DNA of 64,000 nucleotides from assembly GCA_023459055.1 (NCBI GenBank), contig JAEWVR010000013.1:1-64000 (forward strand). The letters run 5' to 3'. The notes under the pieces are model-generated. The model had not been told where the DNA came from and did no database searches. It saw only the letters and a list, made by a program, of their open reading frames with translations. How positions within the stretch are numbered: the first letter of the stretch is position 1; the number at the start of each line of letters is the position of its first letter. The translations under genes were made by a program, and so were the position numbers. Below, in pieces: positions 26,519-35,975 of the stretch. The DNA is from Fibrobacterota bacterium. GTDB lineage: Bacteria; Fibrobacterota; Chitinivibrionia; Chitinivibrionales; Chitinispirillaceae.

Positions 26519-27532
26519 TTATTTGCAAGCAAAAAGCGCAAGTTCCCGGTGATTTACACTAAGCGACTGAAGACGCATTTTTTTAAAGCCACCGGACTTC
26601 AGCATTTCAAACCATTTATTTTTCTCAACGACCTGTGACAGATCGGTAAGTTTAAGTGTCATAAGGGCATTGCGGATTCCCGGTGACATTGACGCAAAGC
26701 GAATACATTCTTTGATGATTATTTCAGGCGATTGGTTCATATCCGACATGAACCATGTTACTCCCTGACCGAGATCCTTTTTTCCAACAAGTGCGGCAGG
26801 TTTTCGACAGTGATACAACCATGGTTTTGCAGCCGGAGTGTTGTAACGGTCAGGAATCTGATATGCAGTAACAACATCAGCCATTCTTGCAGGGTCAACT
26901 CCGATAACAGGGATACCCCGCTCAAGCAGCGCAAGTACCACTCCGCCCGGAGCGCAACCTACTTCTACGACAACATCTCTCTTTGTCAAAGACAGATTAA
27001 AAAAACGTACCGCCTCTTCAAGTTTCAGCCATGCCCTTGATGGAGACTTTTCAGGCATGATAATTCCGGAATCACCAGCCGGATAAGGACTGATATCAGA
27101 AGTATGAATATGTAATCCAGCAAAAAACTCATCAGATCCAAGTTCTACGACGGTTCCGATACACTCCCCGATTTCCGGTTGTTCCGGTAACAGTCCAGGG
27201 GTAGTATTCAGGCCTTCCATTCTATGATCAAAATAGCGGGCTCTGTGAATCAGCGGCATTTTCCCAACAGCCTGACAGATCAGATTCTCGGCGGCCTGAG
27301 CTGTTGGTGCTTTACCAAGTGAGAGACATATCCTTCGCGCAAAAGCGACCTGTTCATTCAGTGATACTTCATTAAAGGTACCAATCGACGTATCAGCTTT
27401 GAACGCGACAAATCCTTTTTTCTGATAACTGAAACGCCACGGCAATTCCATTGATGCAACTTCGAGTTTCAGTGCTTTTTCAGCCCCGCTGTTGCAGAGC
27501 GCAAAGATAAATTCTGATGTATACCTGCTCAC
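26519..27532 (-). CDS. RlmM/FtsJ-like 2'-O-ribose RNA methyltransferase
   Basis: A 337-aa protein resembling RlmM (23S rRNA C2498 2'-O-methyltransferase). The N-terminal 150 residues look THUMP-like. The Rossmann methyltransferase part shows SRAWLKLEEAVRFF (catalytic Lys), VVEVGCAPGGVV (SAM loop), WFMSDMNQSP (Asp), LMTLKLTD (Lys) and NHRELALF (Glu), which together make the K-D-K-E tetrad of FtsJ-type enzymes. E. coli RlmM is slightly longer (about 366 aa). It shares 4 nt with the upstream amidohydrolase gene. Confidence 0.82.
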   Translation of the reverse strand: MSRYTSEFIFALCNSGAEKALKLEVASMELPWRFSYQKKGFVAFKADTSIGTFNEVSLNEQVAFARRICLSLGKAPTAQAAENLICQAVGKMPLIHRARYFDHRMEGLNTTPGLLPEQPEIGECIGTVVELGSDEFFAGLHIHTSDISPYPAGDSGIIMPEKSPSRAWLKLEEAVRFFNLSLTKRDVVVEVGCAPGGVVLALLERGIPVIGVDPARMADVVTAYQIPDRYNTPAAKPWLYHCRKPAALVGKKDLGQGVTWFMSDMNQSPEIIIKECIRFASMSPGIRNALMTLKLTDLSQVVEKNKWFEMLKSGGFKKMRLQSLSVNHRELALFACK

Positions 27533-28731
27533 GACTCCGCTTTCATCATATCAAGTGCAAAGCAGACATGACATGCAATACCTGTTGATAGTGCACTTTC
27601 ATCAGGTGAGAAATGAGGTGAGTGAAGTGCTGGTACCATTTTTTTCTTTTTCGGCCGCACACCAAGATGCACATACAATCCCGGCGTTTTCTCCTGATAG
27701 TAGGAGAAGTCTTCAGCATACATCGTCGGAAGCGGACGTTCCACAAAACGTTCTTTACCTGCAAGATTTACAAAAGCATTGACAAACCGTTCACTCAATT
27801 GCAGATTATTATTGACAGGAGGATACGGTTTCTCGAATGTCACTGTTGCATCACACCGGCATGCATGCCCACCGCTTACAACAAGCTCGGTTAGCCGTCC
27901 CTGTATCTGCTGAAGATACTCTGATGAATGACATCTGATTGTTCCGCTTAGAGTAGCTGTTTCGGGTATTATATTGCGGCGCGTTCCTGCATTGAGACTT
28001 CCAATGGTAAGTACTGCAGGAAAAAATGGTGATTTCTCCCGGCTGATCAGTGACTGCATCTGTAAAACAAGCGATGAAGCACAGATTATCGGATCGATTG
28101 TTGCTTCGGGTGTTCCCCCGTGCCCGCCTTTTCCTTCGACAAGGATATCAAACGCAAGTACTCCCGCATAGTCAATGCCACGTTTAACACCGACTGTACC
28201 GGTTTCATGGTCAGCATTGACATGAAGACCAAAAACCGCATCGGCGTTTTTTGGATACGCTCCGCATTGGATGAGTTCCCATGCCCCCCCCGGTTCAATC
28301 TCCTCCATCGGCTGAAAGAGTAGTACAAGCGTTCCCCGCCATTTTGACTTCAACCTGCTCAGTACATCGGCAGCGCCAAGCAGACACGCAGTGTGCATAT
28401 CATGACCGCACGCGTGCATCACCCCGGTATTTACTGATGAGTATGCCAGTCCGGTATCCTCTTCAATCGGCAGGGCATCAATATCCGCCCGCAGTACTAC
28501 AAGCGGTCCATCCCCGTTTTTAATAGTCGCCACCACAGCTGTTTTGTCAATGTATTTTTTATGCGGAATATTCAGGGCGGTTAATTTCGATGCAATAAAC
28601 GCAGCGGTTTTATACTCATTACCGCTCACTTCAGGATTCTGATGAATATGACGACGTATCGCTACTGTTTCATCATAAACAGAATGAACCGTATCCCATA
28701 CAAGCTTATGCAGTTCTGCTGCTTTACTCAT
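27529..28731 (-). CDS. M20D amidohydrolase (N-acyl-amino-acid / hippurate hydrolase type)
   Basis: A 400-aa metallo-amidohydrolase. IRRHIHQNPEVSGNEY is the family start. Metal ligands lie in MHACGHDMHTACLLG, FQPMEEIEPGG and near the C-terminal PALHSPHFSPDE; YAEDFSYYQEKTPG is also typical. GKGGHGGTPEATIDPI marks the dimerisation-domain insert. Members remove acyl groups from amino acids or dipeptides. Its stop overlaps the RlmM-like start by 4 nt, and it starts 10 nt after the DUF58 gene, so the three are probably cotranscribed without an obvious functional link. Confidence 0.9.
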   Translation of the reverse strand: MSKAAELHKLVWDTVHSVYDETVAIRRHIHQNPEVSGNEYKTAAFIASKLTALNIPHKKYIDKTAVVATIKNGDGPLVVLRADIDALPIEEDTGLAYSSVNTGVMHACGHDMHTACLLGAADVLSRLKSKWRGTLVLLFQPMEEIEPGGAWELIQCGAYPKNADAVFGLHVNADHETGTVGVKRGIDYAGVLAFDILVEGKGGHGGTPEATIDPIICASSLVLQMQSLISREKSPFFPAVLTIGSLNAGTRRNIIPETATLSGTIRCHSSEYLQQIQGRLTELVVSGGHACRCDATVTFEKPYPPVNNNLQLSERFVNAFVNLAGKERFVERPLPTMYAEDFSYYQEKTPGLYVHLGVRPKKKKMVPALHSPHFSPDESALSTGIACHVCFALDMMKAES

Positions 28732-28740
28732 AACACATCT

Positions 28741-29622
28741 CTATCTGGTAAGCATCCGTTCACGTTTTTTGAAAAATTTAACAAGCGGTTCGACATACTC
28801 GGTTTCGGTCGATACACAGATTTCATCAACACCCTGATGTCTGAACAAGGTACTTAATCCATCCCATTTTTCCTGCATCTTCTTTTTGTAAAGTTCACGA
28901 AATTCCCTGCTGCCGCTGTCAACAAGAATTGTTCCACCATGCTCGGCATCTTCAAGTTCAACCAGACCGACATCAGGAAACGTGCTCTCGCGGGGATCAT
29001 TGATTGTCACAGCGATAAGATCATGACGTTTTGCGCTGATTCTCAGTGCAGCATCGAATTGACCTGTAAAAAAATCGGAAACAAGAAATACAACAGCACG
29101 CCGGGTCTGCACGCCATTAAGAAACCGCAGCGCTGCAGCAACGTCCGTCTTTTTGCCTTTTGGCTTAAAATAGAGCAGTTCTCTTATTACGTAAAGTACG
29201 TGATTCTTACCTTTTTTCGGAGGAATATACAGTTCAATCTCATCGGTAAAAATTATCAATCCAACGCGATCATTATTCTTTATTGCCGAAAAAGCAAGTA
29301 ACGCGCACAATTCGACGCCTGTTTCACCTTTGAATTTATTAACCGTACCAAAGCTTCCCGACGCGGATGCATCAACCATAAGCATGACGGTAAGTTCGCG
29401 TTCCTCCTGATGTTTCTTTACATACGGTTCACCTATACGTGCGGTAACGTTCCAGTCGATATGACGAATATCGTCACCTTCAACATACCCGCGCACCTCG
29501 GCAAACTCCATACCTTTGCCTTTAAACGCACTATGATACGACCCGCTCAGAATGGAATCAACCACCCGCTTGGTTTTTATCTCAATGCGCCGTACTTTCT
29601 GAAGTACTTCTTTTGGTATCAT
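28741..29622 (-). CDS. DUF58 / VWA-like protein
   Basis: A 293-aa DUF58 protein. GKGMEFAEVRGYVEGDDIRH and DWNVTARIGEPYVKK are the conserved DUF58 block. MVDASASGSFG has the DxSxS metal-ion site of a von Willebrand A fold. No membrane segment is seen, so this is the short cytoplasmic form. DUF58 proteins normally work with a MoxR ATPase, encoded just upstream, in complex maturation or cell-envelope stress functions. The two genes are separated here by an inverted repeat. Confidence 0.9.
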   Translation of the reverse strand: MIPKEVLQKVRRIEIKTKRVVDSILSGSYHSAFKGKGMEFAEVRGYVEGDDIRHIDWNVTARIGEPYVKKHQEERELTVMLMVDASASGSFGTVNKFKGETGVELCALLAFSAIKNNDRVGLIIFTDEIELYIPPKKGKNHVLYVIRELLYFKPKGKKTDVAAALRFLNGVQTRRAVVFLVSDFFTGQFDAALRISAKRHDLIAVTINDPRESTFPDVGLVELEDAEHGGTILVDSGSREFRELYKKKMQEKWDGLSTLFRHQGVDEICVSTETEYVEPLVKFFKKRERMLTR

Positions 29623-29651
29623 TTATTACCCTTTGGTAAATTGATAATTCT

Positions 29652-29752
29652 GCCTCACCCCCTAACCCCCTCTCCACAAGTGGCAGAGGGGGAACCTGAA
29701 TTTTTCCTACTCCCCCTCTATCACTTGTGGAGAGGGGGCTGGGGGGTGAGGC
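29652..29752. repeat. inverted repeat between moxR and the DUF58 gene
   Basis: Arms of 31 nt (29652-29682 and 29722-29752; begin GCCTCACCCCCTAACCCCC) are reverse complements with two mismatches, around a 39-nt spacer that itself contains GGCAGAGGGGG / CCCCCTCTATC. Rich in C-runs and of the same general style as the 6755-6998 element. It inserts into what is otherwise a two-gene operon and could reduce read-through from moxR to the DUF58 gene. Confidence 0.75.
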
Positions 29753-29769
29753 CCTTTTGAGGCCGTTTC

Positions 29770-30759
29770 TCATGGCACTTCGACAGAGTCAAAAATTTTC
29801 TGTACGACATCCTCGGATGTGATATTTTCTGCTTCTGCCTCATAAGTAACCGCAACCCTGTGGCGCAATACATCCATACCAATTGATTTTACATCTTCGG
29901 GAGTTACGTAACCACGTCCTTTTATAAACGCATGTGCCCGTGCTGCCCTGGTCAGAAAAAGTGTTGCACGCGGTGATGCACCGTAAGCGATCAGTTGTCT
30001 GTAGTTTGCAAGACCTGCGGCCTGAGGTTCACGGCTTGCATACACGAGATTGACAATATAGTCCTCGACCTTGGGATCCATATAGATCTCATTGACCACC
30101 GCGCGGGCTGATTTAATTTTATCAACGCTTACCACCTTTGACACTTCAGGAACATCACCTTTTCCCATTCTGGTAAGAATCTGTTTTTCCTCTTCGCGGC
30201 TTGGATAAGTGATCTTCAGCTTCAGCATAAAGCGGTCAACCTGGGCTTCAGGCAGCGGATAGGTACCCTCCTGCTCGATAGGGTTCTGAGTGGCAAGTAC
30301 CAGAAACGGATCATCAAGCATGTAGGTGGTATCACCAATGGTAACCTGACGTTCCTGCATCGCTTCAAGCAGTGCACTCTGCACCTTAGCCGGAGCACGG
30401 TTGATCTCGTCGGCAAGGATAAGATTCGAAAAAACAGGTCCTTTTTTTGCTACAAACTCACCCGTTTTCTGATTGTAAATCATTGTACCAACCAGATCAG
30501 CTGGAAGCAGATCCGGTGTGAACTGAATTCGCTTGAATCCGGTATCAATCGCTTTTGCCAGTGTTGAGATTGCCAGTGTTTTTGCAAGACCCGGCACACC
30601 TTCAAGTAGAATATGTCCCTTTGTAAGAAGCCCTATCAAAAGCCGGTCAATCATTTTGCCCTGACCGATAATCACCTTTGACATTTCACTTCTGAGAATC
30701 GCAACAAAACTGCTCTCCTCTTTGATTTTTTCATTGAGTTGATTGATATCAACGCTCAT
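29770..30759 (-). CDS. MoxR-family AAA+ ATPase
   Basis: A 329-aa AAA+ protein. Walker A is in LLEGVPGLAKTLAISTLAK, Walker B in SNLILADEINRAPAKVQSA, and sensor I in FLVLATQNPIEQEGTYPLPE. Close to the MoxR norm (around 330 aa). MoxR ATPases act as chaperone-like activators paired with VWA proteins; the DUF58 protein downstream is the probable partner. The start ATG at 30759 is preceded by GGAGG (AACGGAGGTTTTTTAATG arrangement). Confidence 0.93.
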   Translation of the reverse strand: MSVDINQLNEKIKEESSFVAILRSEMSKVIIGQGKMIDRLLIGLLTKGHILLEGVPGLAKTLAISTLAKAIDTGFKRIQFTPDLLPADLVGTMIYNQKTGEFVAKKGPVFSNLILADEINRAPAKVQSALLEAMQERQVTIGDTTYMLDDPFLVLATQNPIEQEGTYPLPEAQVDRFMLKLKITYPSREEEKQILTRMGKGDVPEVSKVVSVDKIKSARAVVNEIYMDPKVEDYIVNLVYASREPQAAGLANYRQLIAYGASPRATLFLTRAARAHAFIKGRGYVTPEDVKSIGMDVLRHRVAVTYEAEAENITSEDVVQKIFDSVEVP

Positions 30760-31046
30760 TAAAAAACCTCCGTCATGTATATAGTTAATGTATTTGCCTG
30801 AAAAAACTGCTTACAAGGATATTGACAATCAAATGCCTATTATCTGTTTTTTTAATCAGTTAAATGTGCAGAGCAAATCAACCGGCATTATAATTCAGTA
30901 CGAACCGGGCATTTGATCCAACAAATTTTTATTACGATACACGCATTACAATTATTTTTATCGATAATCGAATTTTTTATGATTCTACTCTTGAAACAAT
31001 CAGGTAGAAAATATACCATATTACAAAGGGTTTTCCAAAACCGGAT

Positions 31047-31229
31047 ATGAAACTTCTTATTTATGTTGCAGAGTTGTTGCTTTTGTTTTTCTTTCTAAGG
31101 TTGCTTCTAAGTAACTTTTTTAAGGGAAATAGCAAACGGTCCTCACCGCACACCGCTAAAGGTCAGGCTAAACGTTTTGACGAATCAGGGTGCGACATTA
31201 GTGACGCAGACTATAAGGAGATCCGGTAA
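31047..31229 (+). CDS. small membrane-anchored protein, unknown
   Basis: A 60-aa frame: one hydrophobic helix (residues 3-25, LLIYVAELLLLFFFLRLLL) and a charged tail ending SDADYKEIR. Short proteins with one N-terminal helix and a D/E-Y-K-D/E end are seen in FCB genomes, which supports reality. The ribosome site is poor. It lies 34 nt before the STAS gene on the same strand and could share its transcript. It could also be a chance frame. Confidence 0.5.
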   Translation: MKLLIYVAELLLLFFFLRLLLSNFFKGNSKRSSPHTAKGQAKRFDESGCDISDADYKEIR

Positions 31230-31263
31230 TGGTATAATTTTCAATTGATTACCAGGAGGTACT

Positions 31264-31623
31264 ATGGAACTGTCTGTTACTGAAATCATGAATTTCAAAG
31301 TTGTAAAACCATCAGGACGCATCGATTGGGAAAGTGCCCGATCACTTGATAAAGAAATTCAGCAGATTATTGAAGATGGATTCTACCACATCGCATTCAA
31401 CCTTGATGAAGTAACTTTTATATGTAGTGGCGGTATTGGAGCACTCGTTTATAATTTAAACAAAGTGCGCAAAATGGGTGGTGCAATCTATATCATATCA
31501 AGTAATGACTATATCAATTATATTTTCGAAACACTCAAATTTGACGTGGTCTTTGACGGCTATCTTTACAAAACATACGAAGCATTTGCCAGTGAAGTGC
31601 TGGATAAAGCACGGGTTTCCTGA
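31264..31623 (+). CDS. STAS-domain anti-sigma-factor antagonist-like protein
   Basis: A 119-aa single STAS domain of the SpoIIAA/RsbV type: VVKPSGRIDWESARSLDKEI (strand-helix), VTFICSGGIGALVYNLNKVR containing the Ser of the usual DSSGxG phosphorylation site (here CSGGIG), and a C-terminal helix. AGGAGG lies 5 nt before the ATG. Such proteins bind an anti-sigma kinase when unphosphorylated; no kinase or phosphatase gene is adjacent. Confidence 0.88.
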   Translation: MELSVTEIMNFKVVKPSGRIDWESARSLDKEIQQIIEDGFYHIAFNLDEVTFICSGGIGALVYNLNKVRKMGGAIYIISSNDYINYIFETLKFDVVFDGYLYKTYEAFASEVLDKARVS

Positions 31624-31793
31624 AGTGTAACGTGTGGGAAGAAGAGAAAGCGCAGCTGGTAGAGTAGTATCAACAATTCACTTTCATTTAAAACTTTCAA
31701 TGGACATTTAACAGCAACGTTATTTTCCCGACTCAAAAACAACTCCATACGCATACAACAGAAAAATCATCAGGTGCAGTACCAGGTGAAGAT

Positions 31794-31823
31794 AAAAAAA
31801 ATACCCCGATTATCATCAGGGTA
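31794..31823 (-). terminator. intrinsic terminator of the 48-aa gene
   Basis: On the minus strand TACCCTGAT and ATCGGGGTA form a 9-bp stem (one G-T pair) with loop GATA, followed at once by eight T residues. It lies 55 nt past the stop codon of the small gene at 31878. On the plus strand the same hairpin is followed by CCTTTTTC and may also end the STAS transcript. Confidence 0.78.
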
Positions 31824-31877
31824 CCTTTTTCTACTGAACGTATCACCATTCAGCCATCAGAGTCTAATCCAGTTTCG

Positions 31878-32024
31878 CTATACAAAATATTTTTTGTAAA
31901 ACTCCCTGGAATCCAGCGTTTCAACGTCTATAATCAGACTGATGATTTCATCTTTTTCAATTACAGTTTCTCTGATAGGTCTGTCGTCTAAAGAAACATT
32001 CGGCTCTACACCTTGATCGTACAT
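31878..32024 (-). CDS. 48-residue acidic small protein, unknown
   Basis: A short frame with strong support from its surroundings: GGAGG 6-7 nt before ATG 32024, and an excellent intrinsic terminator just downstream. The product starts MYDQGVEPNVSLDDRPIRET and ends SREFYKKYFV; it is hydrophilic, acidic and has no membrane segment or cysteine. No family recognised. It is encoded alone, opposite to the genes on both sides. Confidence 0.65.
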   Translation of the reverse strand: MYDQGVEPNVSLDDRPIRETVIEKDEIISLIIDVETLDSREFYKKYFV

Positions 32025-32274
32025 AAAAATCCTCCATGGCATTTACTTGAAAAACACCTTAATAACCATCCCTACTCATAATTATATTGTAAAAACATTC
32101 GAAGTTAAACACTTAAATTATACTTTTTAATAATTTTGTATTTTTCTCCCTCTTTATTGTTTTGTTGCAATCTCAACCAACCATACTTATTTTATATGTT
32201 GGTTCATTTTCCTGTAATACAAAGGTTTATCACCCTTCAGGTACGTGTATATCATTTTTTTTCAGGAGCTGACG

Positions 32275-34179
32275 ATGTTTAAAATAACGTATAATCCCAA
32301 AAACGGTCTCCTTTCGATGTACCGGCACTTTTGTGGCCCTTTATTTTTTGTGATTTTTTGTTCAATTCAGGTTTTAGCTCAGGATCAGAATGCGCTACTT
32401 ATCGGTGATGTTAAAAATTGTCCTTCAATATATATGACCCCGGCAGCAGCATCCTACTTCCAAAGCACATCACAGCCGGTCTTCACCAGCAACAAGAATG
32501 AAGCGCTGCGTGGCTATCGTGCACTGATTAGACTCGGGGATCTTGGCGGAGGGGGGATCAACGCGGTTGGTACAATAATCGAACAATTCCCGCGAGCTGT
32601 TCATGTTACAGAAATTAAAGGTGTTAAGTATTCAGGCGAAGGTACCTTTGAGGACTGGATGAGTACGTATATGATGAACGAAAAAAACAAGTTCATGCTT
32701 TCATCTCCATTTATAGATTACAACAACATTTCGCTATGTGAGCAATACATCGATGCAGTTCCACAGAGTACCATTATTGAAAGACAGCCACTCAGCGGAC
32801 AAGTCATCAGAAGTGCAACGGTTGACTTAACAATAATATTTACGGTCAACTTCGGAACGTGTGCATTGTCCAGAATCACCGGTATGACCATTGGTAACAA
32901 TCAAAATGACTGGCGGATCTGGTGGACACAAAGCGGTGGTGATGCAATCGATTCCCGGTATGGTACCGTTACAGGATCACCAAAAGCTATAGCATCAGGC
33001 CAGAAGTTTAAAGATTTGATTGTAAAGGCAAAATACAGAATGAGCCTTACTACCGGTGATGAGTTCATAGGGTTTGTTGAATCAAAAGATGACACATCGG
33101 TAATTTTTGAAACGGTTGACGGGAAACCCTATATTTTTGCAAAGAAACTTATCGACAGATGCGACCTGCTCGATCTTCCCAAAACGCTTCAGAAGCAGGC
33201 AGTTTCACCGGTTACTAAAAACACAATAATTACTGAGTCATCAGTGGTTCAATTCGATGAGCTGCTTTCGGGATCTGAAACGAACATACTGCTTGAAGTG
33301 AAAATTAACAGTGGTGCAACATTTAAAGGCAAACTGGAAACCATTGATCAGAACGGGCTTAAAATCAATATTGACGGGTCATCAATTCCGATATCCAAAG
33401 AGGTGATTCATACGATTTCAATTCTCAGACAAAAAGAGGTGAAACCACAGGTTGCACCGGCTCCGGCTGGACCGTATGACACGATTATTGTCAAGAGCAC
33501 TATTGTTGACGACTGGGGAAGAGCCAATCCGGACATCATTCATAAAGGAACCATTACAAAAGAAGACAATAGCGGTTTTGCACTAAAACTTTCAGATGGA
33601 ACTACGATGCAGATCAAGCAGGCTGATATTGTAAGAGTTATCAAGCATACAAATGTGGCTACAGAAAATGATCCCATAACACGATATGCAAAGCAGCTTA
33701 TCTGCCCACCGGGTATGATAATGGTCGATTATCCTCCGGGCTCATCAATCAGACCGTTCTTCAAGACCTGCGTTGACAAATACGAATACCCCAACAGGGA
33801 AGGATCGTTACCGCAGGGAAATTTATCATTCGCCGACGCAAAGATGCTCTGTGAACAACAGGGTAAACGTCTCTGCACCGCTGAAGAGTGGCAGTGGAGT
33901 TGTGGAGGATTTGATAATCTGAGCTATCCCTACGGAAAGACTTATGAAGAAAACCGGTGCAATGCAGTAAATTCAGTTGAAGTATCAGGGGCACGGATTA
34001 ATTGCGCAAGCAAGTTTGGTATTTATGACATGACTGGAAATATTTTTGAATGGGTTACAACAACTGACGGTCAACCGGCCATGATGGGCGGACCTCTGTC
34101 AAAATGTCAAACAGTATCACCAGGTACCGGTGGCAGTGCAAAACCGATGAGTGGTGTACGCTGCTGTAAGAGCAACTGA
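32275..34179 (+). CDS. secreted protein with C-terminal formylglycine-generating-enzyme (SUMF1-like) domain
   Basis: Chosen start ATG 32275 follows CAGGAG by 5 nt, giving 634 aa. A signal peptide is visible (hydrophobic GPLFFVIFCSIQVLA before QDQ). Residues 40-230 are unassigned. Next come two repeats of a small beta unit (TTGDEFIGFVESKD; NSGATFKGKLETIDQ), a proline linker, and at about 450-634 an FGE-sulfatase-like domain: ADAKMLCEQQGKRLCTAEEW, FGIYDMTGNIFEWV and a GVRCC end. In many such proteins this fold is a binding domain rather than a true formylglycine enzyme; no sulfatase is nearby. Confidence 0.78.
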   Translation: MFKITYNPKNGLLSMYRHFCGPLFFVIFCSIQVLAQDQNALLIGDVKNCPSIYMTPAAASYFQSTSQPVFTSNKNEALRGYRALIRLGDLGGGGINAVGTIIEQFPRAVHVTEIKGVKYSGEGTFEDWMSTYMMNEKNKFMLSSPFIDYNNISLCEQYIDAVPQSTIIERQPLSGQVIRSATVDLTIIFTVNFGTCALSRITGMTIGNNQNDWRIWWTQSGGDAIDSRYGTVTGSPKAIASGQKFKDLIVKAKYRMSLTTGDEFIGFVESKDDTSVIFETVDGKPYIFAKKLIDRCDLLDLPKTLQKQAVSPVTKNTIITESSVVQFDELLSGSETNILLEVKINSGATFKGKLETIDQNGLKINIDGSSIPISKEVIHTISILRQKEVKPQVAPAPAGPYDTIIVKSTIVDDWGRANPDIIHKGTITKEDNSGFALKLSDGTTMQIKQADIVRVIKHTNVATENDPITRYAKQLICPPGMIMVDYPPGSSIRPFFKTCVDKYEYPNREGSLPQGNLSFADAKMLCEQQGKRLCTAEEWQWSCGGFDNLSYPYGKTYEENRCNAVNSVEVSGARINCASKFGIYDMTGNIFEWVTTTDGQPAMMGGPLSKCQTVSPGTGGSAKPMSGVRCCKSN

Positions 34180-34533
34180 CATCGTTTTCAACAGTATAAA
34201 TATCTGATGCGGTTATAACAATACCGCAACAGATACCTGGTATCAACAACAAACCAAATGGGGTCTATCTGGTAGCGGGAGTTTCAGCCTGAGTATGATG
34301 TTCATAGTGATCTACTGTTGCTGACAGTGTTTCACCTGTATACTACAACGGTATATTTGACTCTTATATCACCGCATAATTTCACACGACGCTGATCTTT
34401 AATGGTAAAATACATTCAGTCAGATTATTATAAAGTTTTTGTATACAATTTTTATCACCGCTGATAATCACGGTGTGTCACAGTAACCAATTGATTCAAT
34501 TGTCAATCTGGTACATTTTAACAGGATTTCTCT
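34180..34533. other. 354-nt gap before the beta-glucosidase gene, with a 3' stem-loop
   Basis: TATCTG..GCGGT (34201-34213) pairs with ACCGC..CAGATA (34223-34235), with a small internal loop, 21 nt after the FGE-like stop codon. No T-run follows. The rest of the gap is A/T-rich with no gene or convincing promoter; one should exist for the GH1 gene. Confidence 0.45.
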
Positions 34534-35847
34534 ATGCAAAACAAACAGTTTCCCAAAAATTTTATATGGGGTGCAGCAACTGCAGCTTACCAGATCGAAG
34601 GAGCCGCAAATGAGGACGGGCGTAAAGATTCGATCTGGGATTATTTTTCGCGTACTCCGGGTAATGTAAAAAACAATGCAACCGGTGATATTGCAGCTGA
34701 TCATTACCACAGACTTGATACCGATATTGCACTCATGAAGGAACTTGAATTAAAAGCATACCGTTTTTCAATTTCATGGCCGCGGGTGCTCCCTGATGGA
34801 TATGGCGCAATCAACAACAAAGGGCTTGACTTTTACAAACGACTTGTCGACAAGCTGCGTGACAGCAACATAGAACCGTTTATCACACTATACCACTGGG
34901 ATCTTCCCATGGCATTGCAAAATGCGGGCGGATGGCTCAACCGGCGTTGTATCGACTGGTTTACAGAATACGCACAGGTCATGTATAAAGCCCTTGGTGA
35001 CAAGATAACCTACTGGTGTACCCACAACGAACCCAATGTCAGTTCATACCTTGGATACAAAGCAGGAATTCATGCTCCCGGAGTTAAAGACGATGCAACA
35101 TTTGCACAGGTTGTTCATCACATTCTGCTTTCACATGGTGATGCGGTTGCAGCCGGAAGAGCAACGCTCCCAAGTGCTCAATTTGGAATTGCACCAGCGA
35201 TCTCCCAGAACTACCCCGAAACAGAAGCTGACACCCCGGTTGTAAAAATGATGTGGAACCATGGGCCGGGACTAATACTTGAACCGGTATTTTTCGGCAG
35301 ATACCCTGATGTCAATAGTTCTGTCAGACCCATTATTCTCAACGGTGATATGGAACGAATCAGTCAAAAAATTGACTTTTTAGGAATTAATCATTATTTC
35401 AGTATGTGGTTTAAACTTAACAAAGACGGTCATCCGGAGCGTGTAAAAAAGGATTTACCGACCACCGATCGTAACTGGATCATCTACCCGCAGGGAATGA
35501 TCGACATGTTACATACTGTCAAGAACGCCATCGGCAACGTACCTATTTACATAACAGAAAACGGAGCATCGTATCCGGATGTTATTACCGCTGACGGTCG
35601 TGTTCATGACAGAGAGAGAGCAGCATACTACAAAGGGTATATTAGCGCTGCAGCTGATGCAATTAATCAGGGTATTGATCTTCGGGGCTATTTCGCCTGG
35701 TCACTTATTGATAATTTTGAATGGGAAATGGGATACGATTCCCGATTCGGCATTGTTCATGTCGATTTCGAAACACAAAAACGAACGGTAAAAGATAGCG
35801 GCAGATTTTATGCATCAGTGATAAGAAATAACGGTGTGGTGGAATAG
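34534..35847 (+). CDS. family GH1 beta-glucosidase
   Basis: A 437-aa retaining glycosidase. NFIWGAATAAYQIEGA is the GH1 N-terminal signature, THNEPN carries the acid/base glutamate, and IYITENGASYPD the nucleophile glutamate. Near the end WSLIDNFEWEMGYDSRFG is the glycone-site signature. There is no signal peptide, so it probably cleaves imported cellobiose or other beta-glucosides in the cytoplasm. It stands alone without a transporter gene. Confidence 0.96.
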   Translation: MQNKQFPKNFIWGAATAAYQIEGAANEDGRKDSIWDYFSRTPGNVKNNATGDIAADHYHRLDTDIALMKELELKAYRFSISWPRVLPDGYGAINNKGLDFYKRLVDKLRDSNIEPFITLYHWDLPMALQNAGGWLNRRCIDWFTEYAQVMYKALGDKITYWCTHNEPNVSSYLGYKAGIHAPGVKDDATFAQVVHHILLSHGDAVAAGRATLPSAQFGIAPAISQNYPETEADTPVVKMMWNHGPGLILEPVFFGRYPDVNSSVRPIILNGDMERISQKIDFLGINHYFSMWFKLNKDGHPERVKKDLPTTDRNWIIYPQGMIDMLHTVKNAIGNVPIYITENGASYPDVITADGRVHDRERAAYYKGYISAAADAINQGIDLRGYFAWSLIDNFEWEMGYDSRFGIVHVDFETQKRTVKDSGRFYASVIRNNGVVE

Positions 35848-35975
35848 GCGATAGATCATAGTATCTTCTTAGTCAAAGTAGTCTTTCCAAACTGCCGAGG
35901 ACCTGAAATAGTAATAACCGGAAAGAAGGTTAACAGTTTAACTATTGAATCCTTGAGAATACGTTTATACATTAC

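Noticed and set aside
29582..29773. 63-codon frame over the C-rich inverted repeat
   Set aside because: It is entirely explained by the repeat arms (Pro/Ser/Leu-rich translation).
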